From assembly GCF_000299395.1 (NCBI RefSeq), contig NC_018656.1, positions 1,302,001-1,366,000 of the forward strand: a stretch of 64,000 nucleotides of DNA, read 5' to 3'. The DNA comes from Candidatus Nitrosopumilus sediminis. Its GTDB lineage: Archaea; Thermoproteota; Nitrososphaeria; Nitrososphaerales; Nitrosopumilaceae. The position numbers and the translations under genes were made by a program. This document shows, piece by piece, positions 18,294-26,437 of this stretch. Each line of letters starts with the position of its first letter. Positions within the stretch are counted from its first letter, which is position 1. A model generated the notes under the pieces. The model was given only the letters and a program-made list of their open reading frames with translations, was not told the DNA's origin and searched no databases.

Positions 18294-18880
18294 TTTTGTT
18301 TTGTTTTTGAAAATTTATTTGCATTAATACAATTCCAGACAAGGGGATCAGTTTTCATATCTTTTTCTTCTAAAAATTTAATGTCAGTTATTGTTTTTTT
18401 CTTTTTTAGTAGATTTACCTGAAAACTAGAGAATTTTTTGCAAGAACATTTGTTAAAGAGACAAACATCTCCATCGCCCTCATCATGATCTTGAGCTTCA
18501 TGACTGCATTGACATACTGCATCTTTCTTTACATCGCCAAGGGCTTTTTTTGCATATACTCCTAATCTAAGATATGCTTCTCCACCATGACCTTTTTTGA
18601 ATCGTTCATAGTTTTCAGACTTGGGCAGTTCTTTGAAAAAAGATAGATTCGTATCAGGTTTCTGTGAGTCTGCGCCCATGATGAACCAATATTTGTCATC
18701 GATCTCAAAAAAGCGTATTTTGATAGATGGATCCACCCAGGGATGAATAGTATCATGCCAAAGTGAGGCTGCCTCTTTTCGTTCAGTAAATAATGGAACA
18801 ACATTCATTCTTAGATCATAATATCGGTAAGCGACACCTACAAAGTCATCAAACCATGGAATAGATGATTGTGAAGACAT
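18290..18880 (-). CDS. Hypothetical protein with a Cys/His cluster, 196 aa
   Basis: No family recognised. The C-terminal third has a dense metal-binding-like cluster, CQCSH, a following H, then CLFNKCSCKKF (about residues 123-152). The N-terminal two thirds are aromatic-rich and probably globular. Convergent with the small zinc-finger gene and divergent from the wHTH gene at 18965. Confidence 0.68.
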   Translation of the reverse strand: MSSQSSIPWFDDFVGVAYRYYDLRMNVVPLFTERKEAASLWHDTIHPWVDPSIKIRFFEIDDKYWFIMGADSQKPDTNLSFFKELPKSENYERFKKGHGGEAYLRLGVYAKKALGDVKKDAVCQCSHEAQDHDEGDGDVCLFNKCSCKKFSSFQVNLLKKKKTITDIKFLEEKDMKTDPLVWNCINANKFSKTKQN

Positions 18881-18964
18881 TGCACGAAAATCAGGTTAGA
18901 GCTTATTTATCTGATCTGAATTAATGGTAATACCCTTATATCATGGTTGCACGATTAGTTACGT

Positions 18965-19246
18965 ATGGCTTCCTATAGAACCAGTATGCAAATTGTCGCA
19001 GACTTACTAACTGCCACTCAACAGTCTGGCCAAGAAGGCATCAAAACAACATCACTTCTTACAAAGGCAAATTTATCACATTCAAGATTATCAAAATTCT
19101 TGGAAAATTTGACGGGTGCTGGTCTCATCAACAAAATAGAATTTGATGGTAAGAATACTTTTGTAATCACTTCAAAAGGTAGACAATACTTGGACTCTTA
19201 CGTAAACTTTTCAAGTATTGCAGAATCATTTGGATTAGAACTCTAA
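18965..19246 (+). CDS. Winged-helix DNA-binding protein (HTH_45-like)
   Basis: A 93-residue paralogue of the protein at 11779. The recognition helix ANLSHSRLSKFLENL is followed by the wing GLINKIEFDGKNTFVITSKGRQYL. ATG is at 18965. The TATA-like ATACCCTTATATC precedes it by about 25-35 bases, consistent with a leaderless transcript. Confidence 0.85.
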   Translation: MASYRTSMQIVADLLTATQQSGQEGIKTTSLLTKANLSHSRLSKFLENLTGAGLINKIEFDGKNTFVITSKGRQYLDSYVNFSSIAESFGLEL

Positions 19247-19248
19247 AT

Positions 19249-19461
19249 TTATTTTCTAGATCTTCGTTTTGCATTAGCTGCTTGTCGTTCTTTTCTTTCT
19301 TTGTAAGAGCTATAAAGAACAATGATAATTATTCCTGCTATTGCAGCCCACATTAACGGAAATAGGGGAGGATCTCGAAGATCTCCAGTAGAAGGTTCAA
19401 AAAATGCTATTGGGATTGTTACAACCATAAAAATCAAAATCACTAGCAAATATTTGTCCAT
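19249..19461 (-). CDS. Small two-helix membrane protein, 70 aa
   Basis: Two hydrophobic segments separated by an acidic, Pro-rich loop, then a strongly basic tail (KERKERQAANAKRRSRK). Similar in layout to the divergent protein at 19523, so the pair may be diverged duplicates. Function unknown. Confidence 0.6.
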   Translation of the reverse strand: MDKYLLVILIFMVVTIPIAFFEPSTGDLRDPPLFPLMWAAIAGIIIIVLYSSYKERKERQAANAKRRSRK

Positions 19462-19522
19462 GAATAGATTGTTTTACAAAACCATATATCTTTTTGATTT
19501 AAGAAGATGAGCAGATAGAAAA

Positions 19523-19708
19523 ATGGCTAAAATGTTGGAAATACTTGGATTAGTTCTCATAGCAATAATGTCATTGGGGTTTATGGGATTATTACAACCA
19601 ACTATTGAAGCTGGATTATCACCATTATTCTGGGGTTGTGCGGGAGCAACACTTATGATAATCATTTATAGAAAAATGAAAAACAAGAAAGAAGCAAAAG
19701 AGAGTTAG
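19523..19708 (+). CDS. Small two-helix membrane protein, 61 aa
   Basis: Two hydrophobic helices around a short loop (PTIEAGLSP), ending in a basic tail KMKNKKEAKES. Layout resembles the neighbour at 19249. Function unknown. Confidence 0.6.
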   Translation: MAKMLEILGLVLIAIMSLGFMGLLQPTIEAGLSPLFWGCAGATLMIIIYRKMKNKKEAKES

Positions 19709-19797
19709 AATTTTTAGAATTTGTCAGTGTTTGATCAATTATCAATCAACCGACAGATCTATAAAGGACAATTTCAGGTAAAGTATGAGGGGAGTAT

Positions 19798-19881
19798 ATG
19801 ACAGATCAAACAAAACAATGGTGGGAAGGTTTAGGAAAAGAACTAGAAACAGACATTGAAACCTTCGATGAATCAAACTAA
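19798..19881 (+). CDS. Possible microprotein, 27 aa
   Basis: ATG at 19798 opens MTDQTKQWWEGLGKELETD and ends at 19881. A purine-rich GAGGGGAG lies 6-13 bases upstream as a possible ribosome site. Amphipathic and acidic. It sits just outside the left end of the integrated element. Confidence 0.35.
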   Translation: MTDQTKQWWEGLGKELETDIETFDESN

Positions 19882-19913
19882 CAATTATCTAAAAATTTTT
19901 AAAAATTTAACAG

Positions 19914-19955
19914 AGCCTTGAACGGGGTACGAACCCGCGACCTAACGCTTACGAG
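19914..19955 (-). pseudogene. Displaced 3' part of tRNA-Thr(CGT)
   Basis: On the minus strand this reads anticodon-loop CTCGTAA, the stem GCGTT, variable loop, T arm GCGGG-TTCGTAC-CCCGT, then TCAAGGC and discriminator T. No matching 5' half lies upstream on the minus strand. It is the chromosomal tRNA end displaced by integration; the intact gene is now at 32129-32202. Confidence 0.85.
19936..19955. repeat. Left attachment core (direct repeat)
   Basis: CGCGACCTAACGCTTACGAG, identical to 32151-32170 and mismatched on both sides. On the minus strand it spans the anticodon loop to the start of the T stem of tRNA-Thr. It lies inside the open frame of the integrase C-terminal part. Confidence 0.9.
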
Positions 19956-20009
19956 TGGCTCTTTTCATTTCATGAAAATGGCAGTGGCTCCTCTTCGAGG
20001 GACACTCGC

Positions 20010-20807
20010 GTGTTCTATACCCTAATGGCTGAGGCTGTCAAGGATTTGAATTGGGAGGATTATAGGGAATGGCTATTCAACAACAAAAGCCAACTTAATG
20101 CAAAATACACATTCAAGGATTCAAAAAAATATCATCACCTTGCATTCAGTGATGAACTAGTATCAATGAAACCCTCAAGAAAGAGGCAGGACATTCTAAA
20201 AGGAATTTCAAACATTACAAGGTATCTGGATATCAAAAAAGACACTGACTTTCACGAGTTGTGGCTCAAGTGGCTAAAGAAAAAAGAAATCAGATGGAGA
20301 ATGAATCCAAAGACCGACACGTATCTTTTGGCTAATCAGATTAGAATGGAGGATGTTTTGAAAAATATTAGAGGCCTCCCAGAAAAATACAAGATATTTG
20401 CCACATTTGTTTTGGTTTCAGGATTAAGAACTAGTGAAGCAATTGAGGCATTCAACAATCATGATAAAATTTGTCGTGAAGGAGTAATGGAATTATTCTG
20501 GGACAGAGGAACAAAGAAGGCAAATGCAGTATATTGTCATCCTATCTTACATGATAAAATGAAATACAAAACTAGTGCCTCAAGAGTAACTAAAAACCTC
20601 CATTCCAAGTATTTGGGATGTGAGGTAAGATATCTCAGAAAATTAAACTATACTTTTAATGCTACTAAGATAGACCCTCTCCTAGCAGAATTTATGCAAG
20701 GTAGAAGAGGTAATGTTTCCCAAAGACATTATTTTCTACCTATGATGAGCAATCATAGAAGAAAATGGAAATCAGTGTGGTTAAAGGTTCTAAAAGACCT
20801 TGTTTAG
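20010..20807 (+). CDS. SSV-type tyrosine integrase, C-terminal part int(C)
   Basis: Catalytic part of the element's recombinase. Visible motifs: LVSGLRTSEAIEAF (first Arg), a TKKANAVY strand (Lys), VRYLRKLN (second Arg box) and SQRHYFLP with the likely nucleophilic Tyr. The track start is GTG at 20010, but the frame is open upstream through the attachment core to 19911 (RPNAYE is encoded by the core). In the excised circle it would continue in phase from int(N) at 31925, giving about 365 residues. In the integrated state it lacks its N-terminus. Confidence 0.88.
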   Translation: MFYTLMAEAVKDLNWEDYREWLFNNKSQLNAKYTFKDSKKYHHLAFSDELVSMKPSRKRQDILKGISNITRYLDIKKDTDFHELWLKWLKKKEIRWRMNPKTDTYLLANQIRMEDVLKNIRGLPEKYKIFATFVLVSGLRTSEAIEAFNNHDKICREGVMELFWDRGTKKANAVYCHPILHDKMKYKTSASRVTKNLHSKYLGCEVRYLRKLNYTFNATKIDPLLAEFMQGRRGNVSQRHYFLPMMSNHRRKWKSVWLKVLKDLV

Positions 20808-20948
20808 ATTTGAAGTAATTTTCTGGACAATCGTTCAATAGGGGTTATAGACATGACACAAAACATCTGTTTAGAAATTTTAAAAAAATTACATAACTGA
20901 ATAAATGCATACATTCATATTAGGTATTCACGTATATTATTAGTAATT

Positions 20949-22712
20949 TTGAATACTATTTCTACAGAGCAAAAATATATTTGTAAAAAATGTCCTTCTA
21001 ACAATTGTGATGATTGTGGGCCTTGGGAAGATACGAATTCTGAAACTTTTAAAAGAATAAAACAAATACACAAAGATCATCCAGGTTGGCAACAAGGAGA
21101 TTTAGAATCTGATTCTTTTGATTCTGCAATTGATTATGTATCAAAAAGCGTAACTGATGCAGAAAAAATTGCAAATAAAAAAAATATTCAACGAGAAAAA
21201 GAAATCGGTTCTCCAATAAAGCAAATTGAACACTATCTTAATTCAATTGTAAAAGATGATAAAAAATTGGTAAAAAAATTGTTGCGGGTTAGTCTTTCAG
21301 CATATACCAGAGATCCATTAAATCTAGGAATCATGGCACCAACATCAGAAGGGAAAACATATGCTACAGTACAAGTAACAAATCTCTTTCCTAAAGATGA
21401 TGTAATATTTGTTGGAAGAATGTCACCTACTGCTTTGATTCATCAAAAAGGAATTCTTGTAGATAAGAATGGAGTACAGGTTGACTATAGAATTAGAAAG
21501 ATTGATGAAGAAATTAAAAATAATCCAGTAAAAAAAGGGGAATTAAAAAAGGAAAAAGATGAAATTCTCAAAGGAGCTAAAAACCTAGTTGATCTTACAG
21601 GAAAAATCCTAGTTTTTGTAGAGCCCCCAGACATCAAATTATGGGATATTATCAAACCAATCTTATCTCATGACAAAAATGAATTAGAGTTTAGAACCAC
21701 ACAATCTGATGGTTCTCTGATAGTCAAAGAAACTATAATCAGGGGGTTTCCAGCCGTGATTTTCTGTTCTGCCAAGAATGAGAAAAAGGATAGAATTTGG
21801 GATGAAATTGAGACTAGATTTGATATTAGTAGCCCCAACACATCAGTTGAAAAATACAAACAGGCAAATCGGTTTACTGCATTAAAAATGGGCACACCAT
21901 CACTTGCCAAAGGAATGATTTCAAATGTAGAAGATGAAAAGTTTGCCAGATATCATATTCGTAGAATTAAGGATAGTATGATAAAATTAACTAAAAATAA
22001 CAAAAATCCTGTTTGGAATTCATTTAATGGAATTATTGGGGAAATTTTTCCAAGTAATGATGGCATATCAATGAGAAATTTGCAGAGACTCATGTCATAC
22101 GCAAATGTTGAATCGTTGATTAATTCAGATAGAAATCCCAAAATTCAGTTTAAGAGTGGAGACGAATATGAGCAGATTGTTGTAACTACAATTGATGATA
22201 TTGATTCTGTTGTAGACATTATTGGTGATGTTAGTGAAATCCCCCCAGATAAAATCAATTTTTTTAATGATGTATTTGTTCCAGCTTTGAAAGAAACAGT
22301 AGATGAATGGGTGACAACCGATGTTTTATCCGAAAAATACATGCAAGTATATCACAAAGATACAACTCCAAAAAAGATTCTAGAGACATATGTGAAGCCA
22401 TTGGATGAGGATTATGGAATTCTAGAATCAAAAATCAATCCAGATAATAAAAAACAGTATTTGTACAGGGTTTCGATCAAGCCAAATGTAAATTCGTATA
22501 GCTATATTCCAGAGGCAATAATCGAAGAATCGAAGAATCATCCCTCATTCGTAAAAGAAGGAATAGAAGAATTAGAAGAATTTTCGAATGAAGAGTTAGA
22601 ATTTGATAGTGTGCTTGATAAAGAAGGGGGTCCTCTATCAAAAGATAAACTACAAGAAATTATAACAGAAAGAGAAATTCAATCGAAAGTTTTTGAAAAA
22701 ACAGAAGAATAA
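20949..22712 (+). CDS. P-loop ATPase, putative replication helicase of the element
   Basis: Protein of 587 residues. An N-terminal four-Cys site (Cys12, 15, 20, 23) is followed by a Walker A loop APTSEGKT (130-137) and a Walker B-like ILVFVEPPD (220-228). The GRMSPTALIHQKG segment and the PILSHD region after Walker B resemble primase-associated helicases of plasmids and viruses. The C-terminal part looks like wHTH plus an acidic tail. TTG start at 20949. Role in replicating the element is inferred from position next to int and absence of any other replication gene. Confidence 0.6.
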   Translation: MNTISTEQKYICKKCPSNNCDDCGPWEDTNSETFKRIKQIHKDHPGWQQGDLESDSFDSAIDYVSKSVTDAEKIANKKNIQREKEIGSPIKQIEHYLNSIVKDDKKLVKKLLRVSLSAYTRDPLNLGIMAPTSEGKTYATVQVTNLFPKDDVIFVGRMSPTALIHQKGILVDKNGVQVDYRIRKIDEEIKNNPVKKGELKKEKDEILKGAKNLVDLTGKILVFVEPPDIKLWDIIKPILSHDKNELEFRTTQSDGSLIVKETIIRGFPAVIFCSAKNEKKDRIWDEIETRFDISSPNTSVEKYKQANRFTALKMGTPSLAKGMISNVEDEKFARYHIRRIKDSMIKLTKNNKNPVWNSFNGIIGEIFPSNDGISMRNLQRLMSYANVESLINSDRNPKIQFKSGDEYEQIVVTTIDDIDSVVDIIGDVSEIPPDKINFFNDVFVPALKETVDEWVTTDVLSEKYMQVYHKDTTPKKILETYVKPLDEDYGILESKINPDNKKQYLYRVSIKPNVNSYSYIPEAIIEESKNHPSFVKEGIEELEEFSNEELEFDSVLDKEGGPLSKDKLQEIITEREIQSKVFEKTEE

Positions 22713-22889
22713 CCTCATTCCTGACTAGACATATTCGATTAGTCGATAAGACATTTTCGAATCCATTATTGTCACAGATTAGTATACTTTGTTCCTTAAT
22801 TGAACATGAAAAACTAAGGATTTACACAAAAAATGAATGGCAGAAATATAATGCGTATGGCCAGATTTGAGATTTATAATTCTCTGATT
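22713..22889. other. Convergent intergenic region with weak inverted repeats
   Basis: Lies between the 3' ends of the ATPase and the ribbon-helix-helix gene. Short pairs GACTA/TAGTC and TCCTTA/TAAGGA could serve as transcript ends. No open frame of interest. Confidence 0.3.
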
Positions 22890-24131
22890 TTACAGGTTTC
22901 CTTTAGAAATACCCACAACAGTGTAACTAGGCACATTTTGTTCTATTTTTAGGCATAAAATTCCCAATTCAGACATTCTTCGCAATGTTGCAGCAATTTG
23001 CATATCTGATGATTTTTTTGCAAGCCATGGAACAATTTTTGTTTCTTCATCATCTTCCATTTCATCTTTGTATTTAATTTCAAAATTTTCTAATGAATCT
23101 TTGTCGTATAGATTAGCCAAGTAGATTCTTTTTTGCTCTTCAAGAATATCTTGAGCTTCTCCTGCAGTCAACACAGTTCCAGATTCAAGAGAAAGTATAG
23201 ATTGTACAATTTTTTCTTCTAAAGGGAAAAGAGGTAAAACATTTTCTAAAATGAAATCAACCTCCTCTTTAGAAAAAATATTTTCTACAGTTTTTTGAAT
23301 TGTATCAGATTGTATGTTATCAATAACAGGATTTTGTAATGAAGCAAATTTTCTTCCATTACTACTCAATGTAATTTTTTTAGAATCTTCTGAAACTAAA
23401 AGTAATCCCATTTCAAAACAAGCTCCGGTAAACACTTTTTTGTTATCTTTTTTACCGAATTTTCCTAAGAATTGATCAGCAAATCTTTTTCTGCCAGAAT
23501 TATATCTAGCAATCAACCAATCTTCTTTATCTTGTTTACGTTTTATTTTTTTCAATGAACGTTTGCCATGTCTTTGAAGAAGTTTTTCTTTTGATACTGG
23601 GAATCCGACTGCCAGATTTAGTTCATTATTTTTTACATGAACATGTTGAAGTGTTTCACCAATTGGAATTGCAAAGTCTGAAATATCATCTTTAAACTGT
23701 TCCAAATCAATCCATTTCGAATCTCCTTGGGAAATTTGTCGTAATAATTCAAAAACGATAACTTTTACAGGAAAAAATCTATTTTGAAAAACCCATATCA
23801 AACCTGCAGAAGATGGCCCATATAGAACTCCCGGTGGAGATATAGGTAATTTACCATCAATGCTGACATCTATTTGTTCAAAAATTCTGTTGAGTTTTTT
23901 TGAAACTTGTTCGAAATCAATTTTTTCTAATTTTTTTGTAACTGATTCATCAAGATTAATCTCAGAATCTATGAGCTCGGTTGAACGTCTGTTCCCCTGA
24001 GACAAATATTCTTCCAGTTCATTGTTGATTGCCATTCTAATAAAATCATGTTCGTTTTCAAAATGGCCATCCTCAATGAGTTTTTTGATTTTTTGATGAA
24101 CGTTTGATTCAAGGTTCAATCTGACAAGCAT
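22890..24131 (-). CDS. Ribbon-helix-helix DNA-binding protein with a large C-terminal region
   Basis: The N-terminal 45 residues (MLVRLNLESNVHQKIKKLIE, then EHDFIRMAINNELEEYL) match a CopG-type ribbon-helix-helix domain. The remaining 370 residues have no recognised family; a basic KRSLKKIKRKQDKEDW stretch and a C-terminal wHTH-like segment suggest further nucleic-acid contact. It is divergent from the PIN-led operon, and two palindromes in the shared promoter region are candidate operators. A regulator, or a giant antitoxin for the PIN protein, are both possible. Confidence 0.65.
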   Translation of the reverse strand: MLVRLNLESNVHQKIKKLIEDGHFENEHDFIRMAINNELEEYLSQGNRRSTELIDSEINLDESVTKKLEKIDFEQVSKKLNRIFEQIDVSIDGKLPISPPGVLYGPSSAGLIWVFQNRFFPVKVIVFELLRQISQGDSKWIDLEQFKDDISDFAIPIGETLQHVHVKNNELNLAVGFPVSKEKLLQRHGKRSLKKIKRKQDKEDWLIARYNSGRKRFADQFLGKFGKKDNKKVFTGACFEMGLLLVSEDSKKITLSSNGRKFASLQNPVIDNIQSDTIQKTVENIFSKEEVDFILENVLPLFPLEEKIVQSILSLESGTVLTAGEAQDILEEQKRIYLANLYDKDSLENFEIKYKDEMEDDEETKIVPWLAKKSSDMQIAATLRRMSELGILCLKIEQNVPSYTVVGISKGNL

Positions 24132-24192
24132 TTACAATCATTCTGTATTTGATATAACTAATAAACTGTAATAAAGCGATCAGAATAAGTGG

Positions 24193-24205
24193 TTTATTCA
24201 ATAAA
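24193..24205. promoter_or_regulatory. Palindromic operator-like site 1
   Basis: TTTATTCAATAAA, a perfect 6+1+6 palindrome in the region between the divergent RHH and PIN genes. It shares its TTTATT-N-AATAAA core with site 2, with centres 45 bases apart, and lies just upstream of the TATA box at 24214. Confidence 0.6.
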
Positions 24206-24213
24206 ACGGTGGG

Positions 24214-24220
24214 TATAAAT
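24214..24220 (+). promoter_or_regulatory. TATA box of the PIN-led operon
   Basis: TATAAAT, flanked by the two palindromes. Expected transcription start is about 24240-24245, inside site 2, so binding there would block initiation. Confidence 0.55.
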
Positions 24221-24234
24221 AATAGTATGTATAT

Positions 24235-24253
24235 CACTTTATTGAATAAAGTG
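24235..24253. promoter_or_regulatory. Palindromic operator-like site 2
   Basis: CACTTTATTGAATAAAGTG, a perfect 9+1+9 palindrome over the predicted transcription start and 6 bases before the chosen PIN start codon. The small symmetric form is right for a ribbon-helix-helix repressor. Confidence 0.6.
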
Positions 24254-24259
24254 TTACAA

Positions 24260-24691
24260 ATGAACAAACAAACTGATAAAAACATAGGATTGATTCCAGA
24301 TACAAATTGGATCATCAATATTGTTGAGAATCAGGGTCCACTAAGCAGAACTATCAACAAATTCCGTAAATCAAAATTAAAAATCATTATTCCAAAATTT
24401 GTCTTACATGAAACAAAAAAGATCAGAGGATATTCAGAGTTAGAGACAATTAACAAATTACAGAGTTGCCTACCTGGAAAGATCAATGTTGTAACAATCA
24501 ATCAGGACGTTATGGAATCTGCAAAAGAATTAGAAGAGAAATACGCTAGACTCCATTTTCCAGATTCAATCATTCTTGCTTATGGACGAATGTGTGCATA
24601 TACTATTTTGAGTTATGATCATGGATTGTTAGATTCAGCAATTAAAGAAGGGGTCCAAACTTTTACTCCAAAAAAAGGAGGGTTGGGATAA
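24260..24691 (+). CDS. PIN-domain ribonuclease (VapC-like)
   Basis: 143 residues from the ATG at 24260. Predicted acidic metal residues: Asp14 (IPDTNW), Glu in LHETKK, Asp in FPDSIILA and Asp in LSYDHGLL, the full PIN quartet. The longer GTG frame from 24209 overlaps the TATA box and operator, so it is unlikely to be translated. First gene of a tightly coupled operon running to 29135. Could be a toxin of a toxin-antitoxin pair with the divergent RHH protein, or a defence nuclease. Confidence 0.82.
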   Translation: MNKQTDKNIGLIPDTNWIINIVENQGPLSRTINKFRKSKLKIIIPKFVLHETKKIRGYSELETINKLQSCLPGKINVVTINQDVMESAKELEEKYARLHFPDSIILAYGRMCAYTILSYDHGLLDSAIKEGVQTFTPKKGGLG

Positions 24692-25266
24692 TGCCTCCAT
24701 ATTATTTTGACATTGAAACAACCGGATTGGATACTCAAAATGATCAAATAATCACAATTCAGTATCAAAAAATCGGTTTGGCATCTGGAAGAGTAGAAGG
24801 ACCATTAATCATTTTAAAATCCTGGAAAGATCCTAAAGGAGAGAAGGGAATAATTGAAAAGATCATTCCGTTAATCATGTCATCAAACCCTTTTGCATTT
24901 GTTCCAATTGGAAATAATCTAAATTTTGAATTCAATTTTCTATCAAATAAAATCAATCAGTATAAAGATTTAGAAATTAATCCAGTCTATTTTCATAATC
25001 GACCTCATATCGACCTAAAGCCAATAATGGTATTACTCAATGGTGGAAGATTCAAAGGGTATCATCAAATTCTCAACAAGGCCAATTCAGGTGCAATGGT
25101 ACCAGAATGGTACAGAAACAATGAATTTGAAAAGATCATAGAATATATTTTAGATGAAACATTATGTTTTACATCATTTTACACAAAACTAAATCATTTG
25201 ATGTTCAATGAGGAACTAAAACAAATTACTTTCAAACCAAACAAGAGGATTGATGATTTTGTCTAA
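24691..25266 (+). CDS. DEDD-type 3'-5' exonuclease (RNase H fold)
   Basis: 191 residues beginning MPPYYFDIETTGLD; Asp7 and Glu9 form the Exo I motif. GNNLNFEFNFL provides Exo II. HIDLKPIMVLLN and a later FKGYHQIL carry further conserved features. This is the DnaQ/predicted-exonuclease superfamily. Its ATG overlaps the PIN stop (TAATG). Substrate, DNA or RNA, cannot be told. Confidence 0.75.
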   Translation: MPPYYFDIETTGLDTQNDQIITIQYQKIGLASGRVEGPLIILKSWKDPKGEKGIIEKIIPLIMSSNPFAFVPIGNNLNFEFNFLSNKINQYKDLEINPVYFHNRPHIDLKPIMVLLNGGRFKGYHQILNKANSGAMVPEWYRNNEFEKIIEYILDETLCFTSFYTKLNHLMFNEELKQITFKPNKRIDDFV

Positions 25267-25411
25267 ACAGGACTATAGTTACATCAAAAAGAAGAATATT
25301 TTGAGAATTCCTTTTTCACAAATGCGTGAAATTATCAAATCTGAGGCTAAAATTGAGCAAATTATAGCAAAAAATGCTGCAAAATACTCAAGGAGGGATT
25401 ATTATGAATAA
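25253..25411 (+). CDS. Small basic protein of the defence operon, 52 aa
   Basis: ATG at 25253, inside the 3' end of the exonuclease gene (14-base overlap), opens 52 residues. The end overlaps the start of the next gene, so it is coupled on both sides. The segment ILRIPFSQMREIIKSEAK faintly recalls the first helix of an archaeal histone, but the rest of the fold is absent. Function unknown. Confidence 0.55.
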   Translation: MILSKQDYSYIKKKNILRIPFSQMREIIKSEAKIEQIIAKNAAKYSRRDYYE

Positions 25412-25937
25412 CAAAAGTCACAGGTTTACTTTTCATCGTAATATCATCAAGGGAAAGCTAGCTGAAACTATTGCCAAACAAGATTACAAAGAACATGGAT
25501 TTGAAATTAAAGAAACAGGAATAGGGAGTGATTTCATAGTTAGAAAGAAAAGAAATGGGACAACCTATGAAGAATATGTAGATGTAAAATCAGGAAATGC
25601 AAAACTAACAAAAAAACAAAAGATCACTCGTGGTTTACTCAAAAAAAACAATATCAGTTATTCTATTTACAGGGTAACAGATGAACATTTAAAATTTCAA
25701 ATTTGCAATAATCCTGAATTACAGCAACTATGTTTTCAGATGGGCTTTGACATATCTCAGTTTGCAGGAATTTTTCTAATCGAAGATCCTACTAATTGTC
25801 CTAATTGCAAATTAGGAGCAACAGGTATGCAAAATATCTTGACACGATTTGGACTCAGAAACATGGGTGACGGAACAGTTAGAGTTCAGTCATGGTGTAG
25901 AAATTGCAGGGATTTTTCCAGGAGAGGCATAAAATGA
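25404..25937 (+). CDS. PD-(D/E)XK-like nuclease with a C-terminal zinc ribbon
   Basis: 177 residues from ATG 25404, which has a strong AGGAGG eight bases upstream, unusual in this window. The N-terminal half shows GSDFIVRKK then YEEYVDVKSG, a D...(E)xVK pattern typical of restriction or Holliday-junction-like nucleases. The C-terminus has CPNC and CRNC pairs. The longer frame from 25374 would lack that ribosome site. Nuclease activity is inferred. Confidence 0.6.
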   Translation: MNNKSHRFTFHRNIIKGKLAETIAKQDYKEHGFEIKETGIGSDFIVRKKRNGTTYEEYVDVKSGNAKLTKKQKITRGLLKKNNISYSIYRVTDEHLKFQICNNPELQQLCFQMGFDISQFAGIFLIEDPTNCPNCKLGATGMQNILTRFGLRNMGDGTVRVQSWCRNCRDFSRRGIK

Positions 25938-26092
25938 GATGCAAGTTGTGTAGTGTACCACATAGAAATACTTCAAGGTATCAGTCTTGGGTTGAACATC
26001 AAGTCTGTCGTACATGTTATTTTATTTTGGATGTTTTTTCATGGAATTCTAACAACCTGAAAGACTATTGGGAGATAAACCATGCACAATGA
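25934..26092 (+). CDS. Small zinc-ribbon protein, 52 aa
   Basis: ATG at 25934 overlaps the preceding stop (ATGA). MRCKLCSVPH and VCRTCYF give two Cys pairs about 20 residues apart. The frame extends upstream to 25904, but the ATGA overlap supports this start. Part of the coupled operon; function unknown. Confidence 0.6.
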   Translation: MRCKLCSVPHRNTSRYQSWVEHQVCRTCYFILDVFSWNSNNLKDYWEINHAQ

Positions 26093-26348
26093 TTTGATTC
26101 CTAATATTTCTAGGCATTTCCTTTATTCCATTTTGGAACACAATCATGAAAACAAGATGGCAATAATAGAAAATGTGGCAGAGTCAAAATCTAGCGAAAT
26201 ATGCGAATTTTTGTTCTCTTTTGAAAATTGTATTGCAACATATTTGTTACAACTGGAAGTAGGATTGGAAGGTTACGACAGTATTAGAATCCAAACACTG
26301 AATGAGCTAAAAAACCCTCACGAAGAGAACTGGGAGAGGTTGAATTGA
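26082..26348 (+). CDS. Hypothetical protein of the defence operon, 88 aa
   Basis: Predicted helical, acidic, no recognised family. It overlaps the zinc-ribbon gene by 11 bases and the next small frame by 4, consistent with coupled translation. Confidence 0.6.
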   Translation: MHNDLIPNISRHFLYSILEHNHENKMAIIENVAESKSSEICEFLFSFENCIATYLLQLEVGLEGYDSIRIQTLNELKNPHEENWERLN

Positions 26349-26437
26349 GTAAAATTTCCCATATTAGATATGCATATGAAGATCATATTTTTACATATAG
26401 GATTTATGAGTTAAATGTTGAAGGAATTGAATTATGA
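26345..26437 (+). CDS. Possible microprotein, 30 aa
   Basis: TTG at 26345 overlaps the previous stop (TTGA) and its own stop overlaps the next ATG (ATGA). The peptide MSKISHIRYAYEDHIFTYRI and ten more residues look like two strands. Double coupling makes translation plausible. Confidence 0.45.
   Translation: MSKISHIRYAYEDHIFTYRIYELNVEGIEL

Noticed and set aside
19914-20040. A complete intron-containing tRNA-Thr on the minus strand at the left att site
   Set aside because: Upstream bases AGCCTCA... could loosely mimic a 5' half, but the acceptor would have two mismatches and positions 8-9 and the D stem do not fit; the int frame runs through it.
24209-24259. GTG-started N-terminal extension of the PIN protein
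   Set aside because: It would be encoded across the TATA box and operator palindromes, upstream of the likely transcription start.
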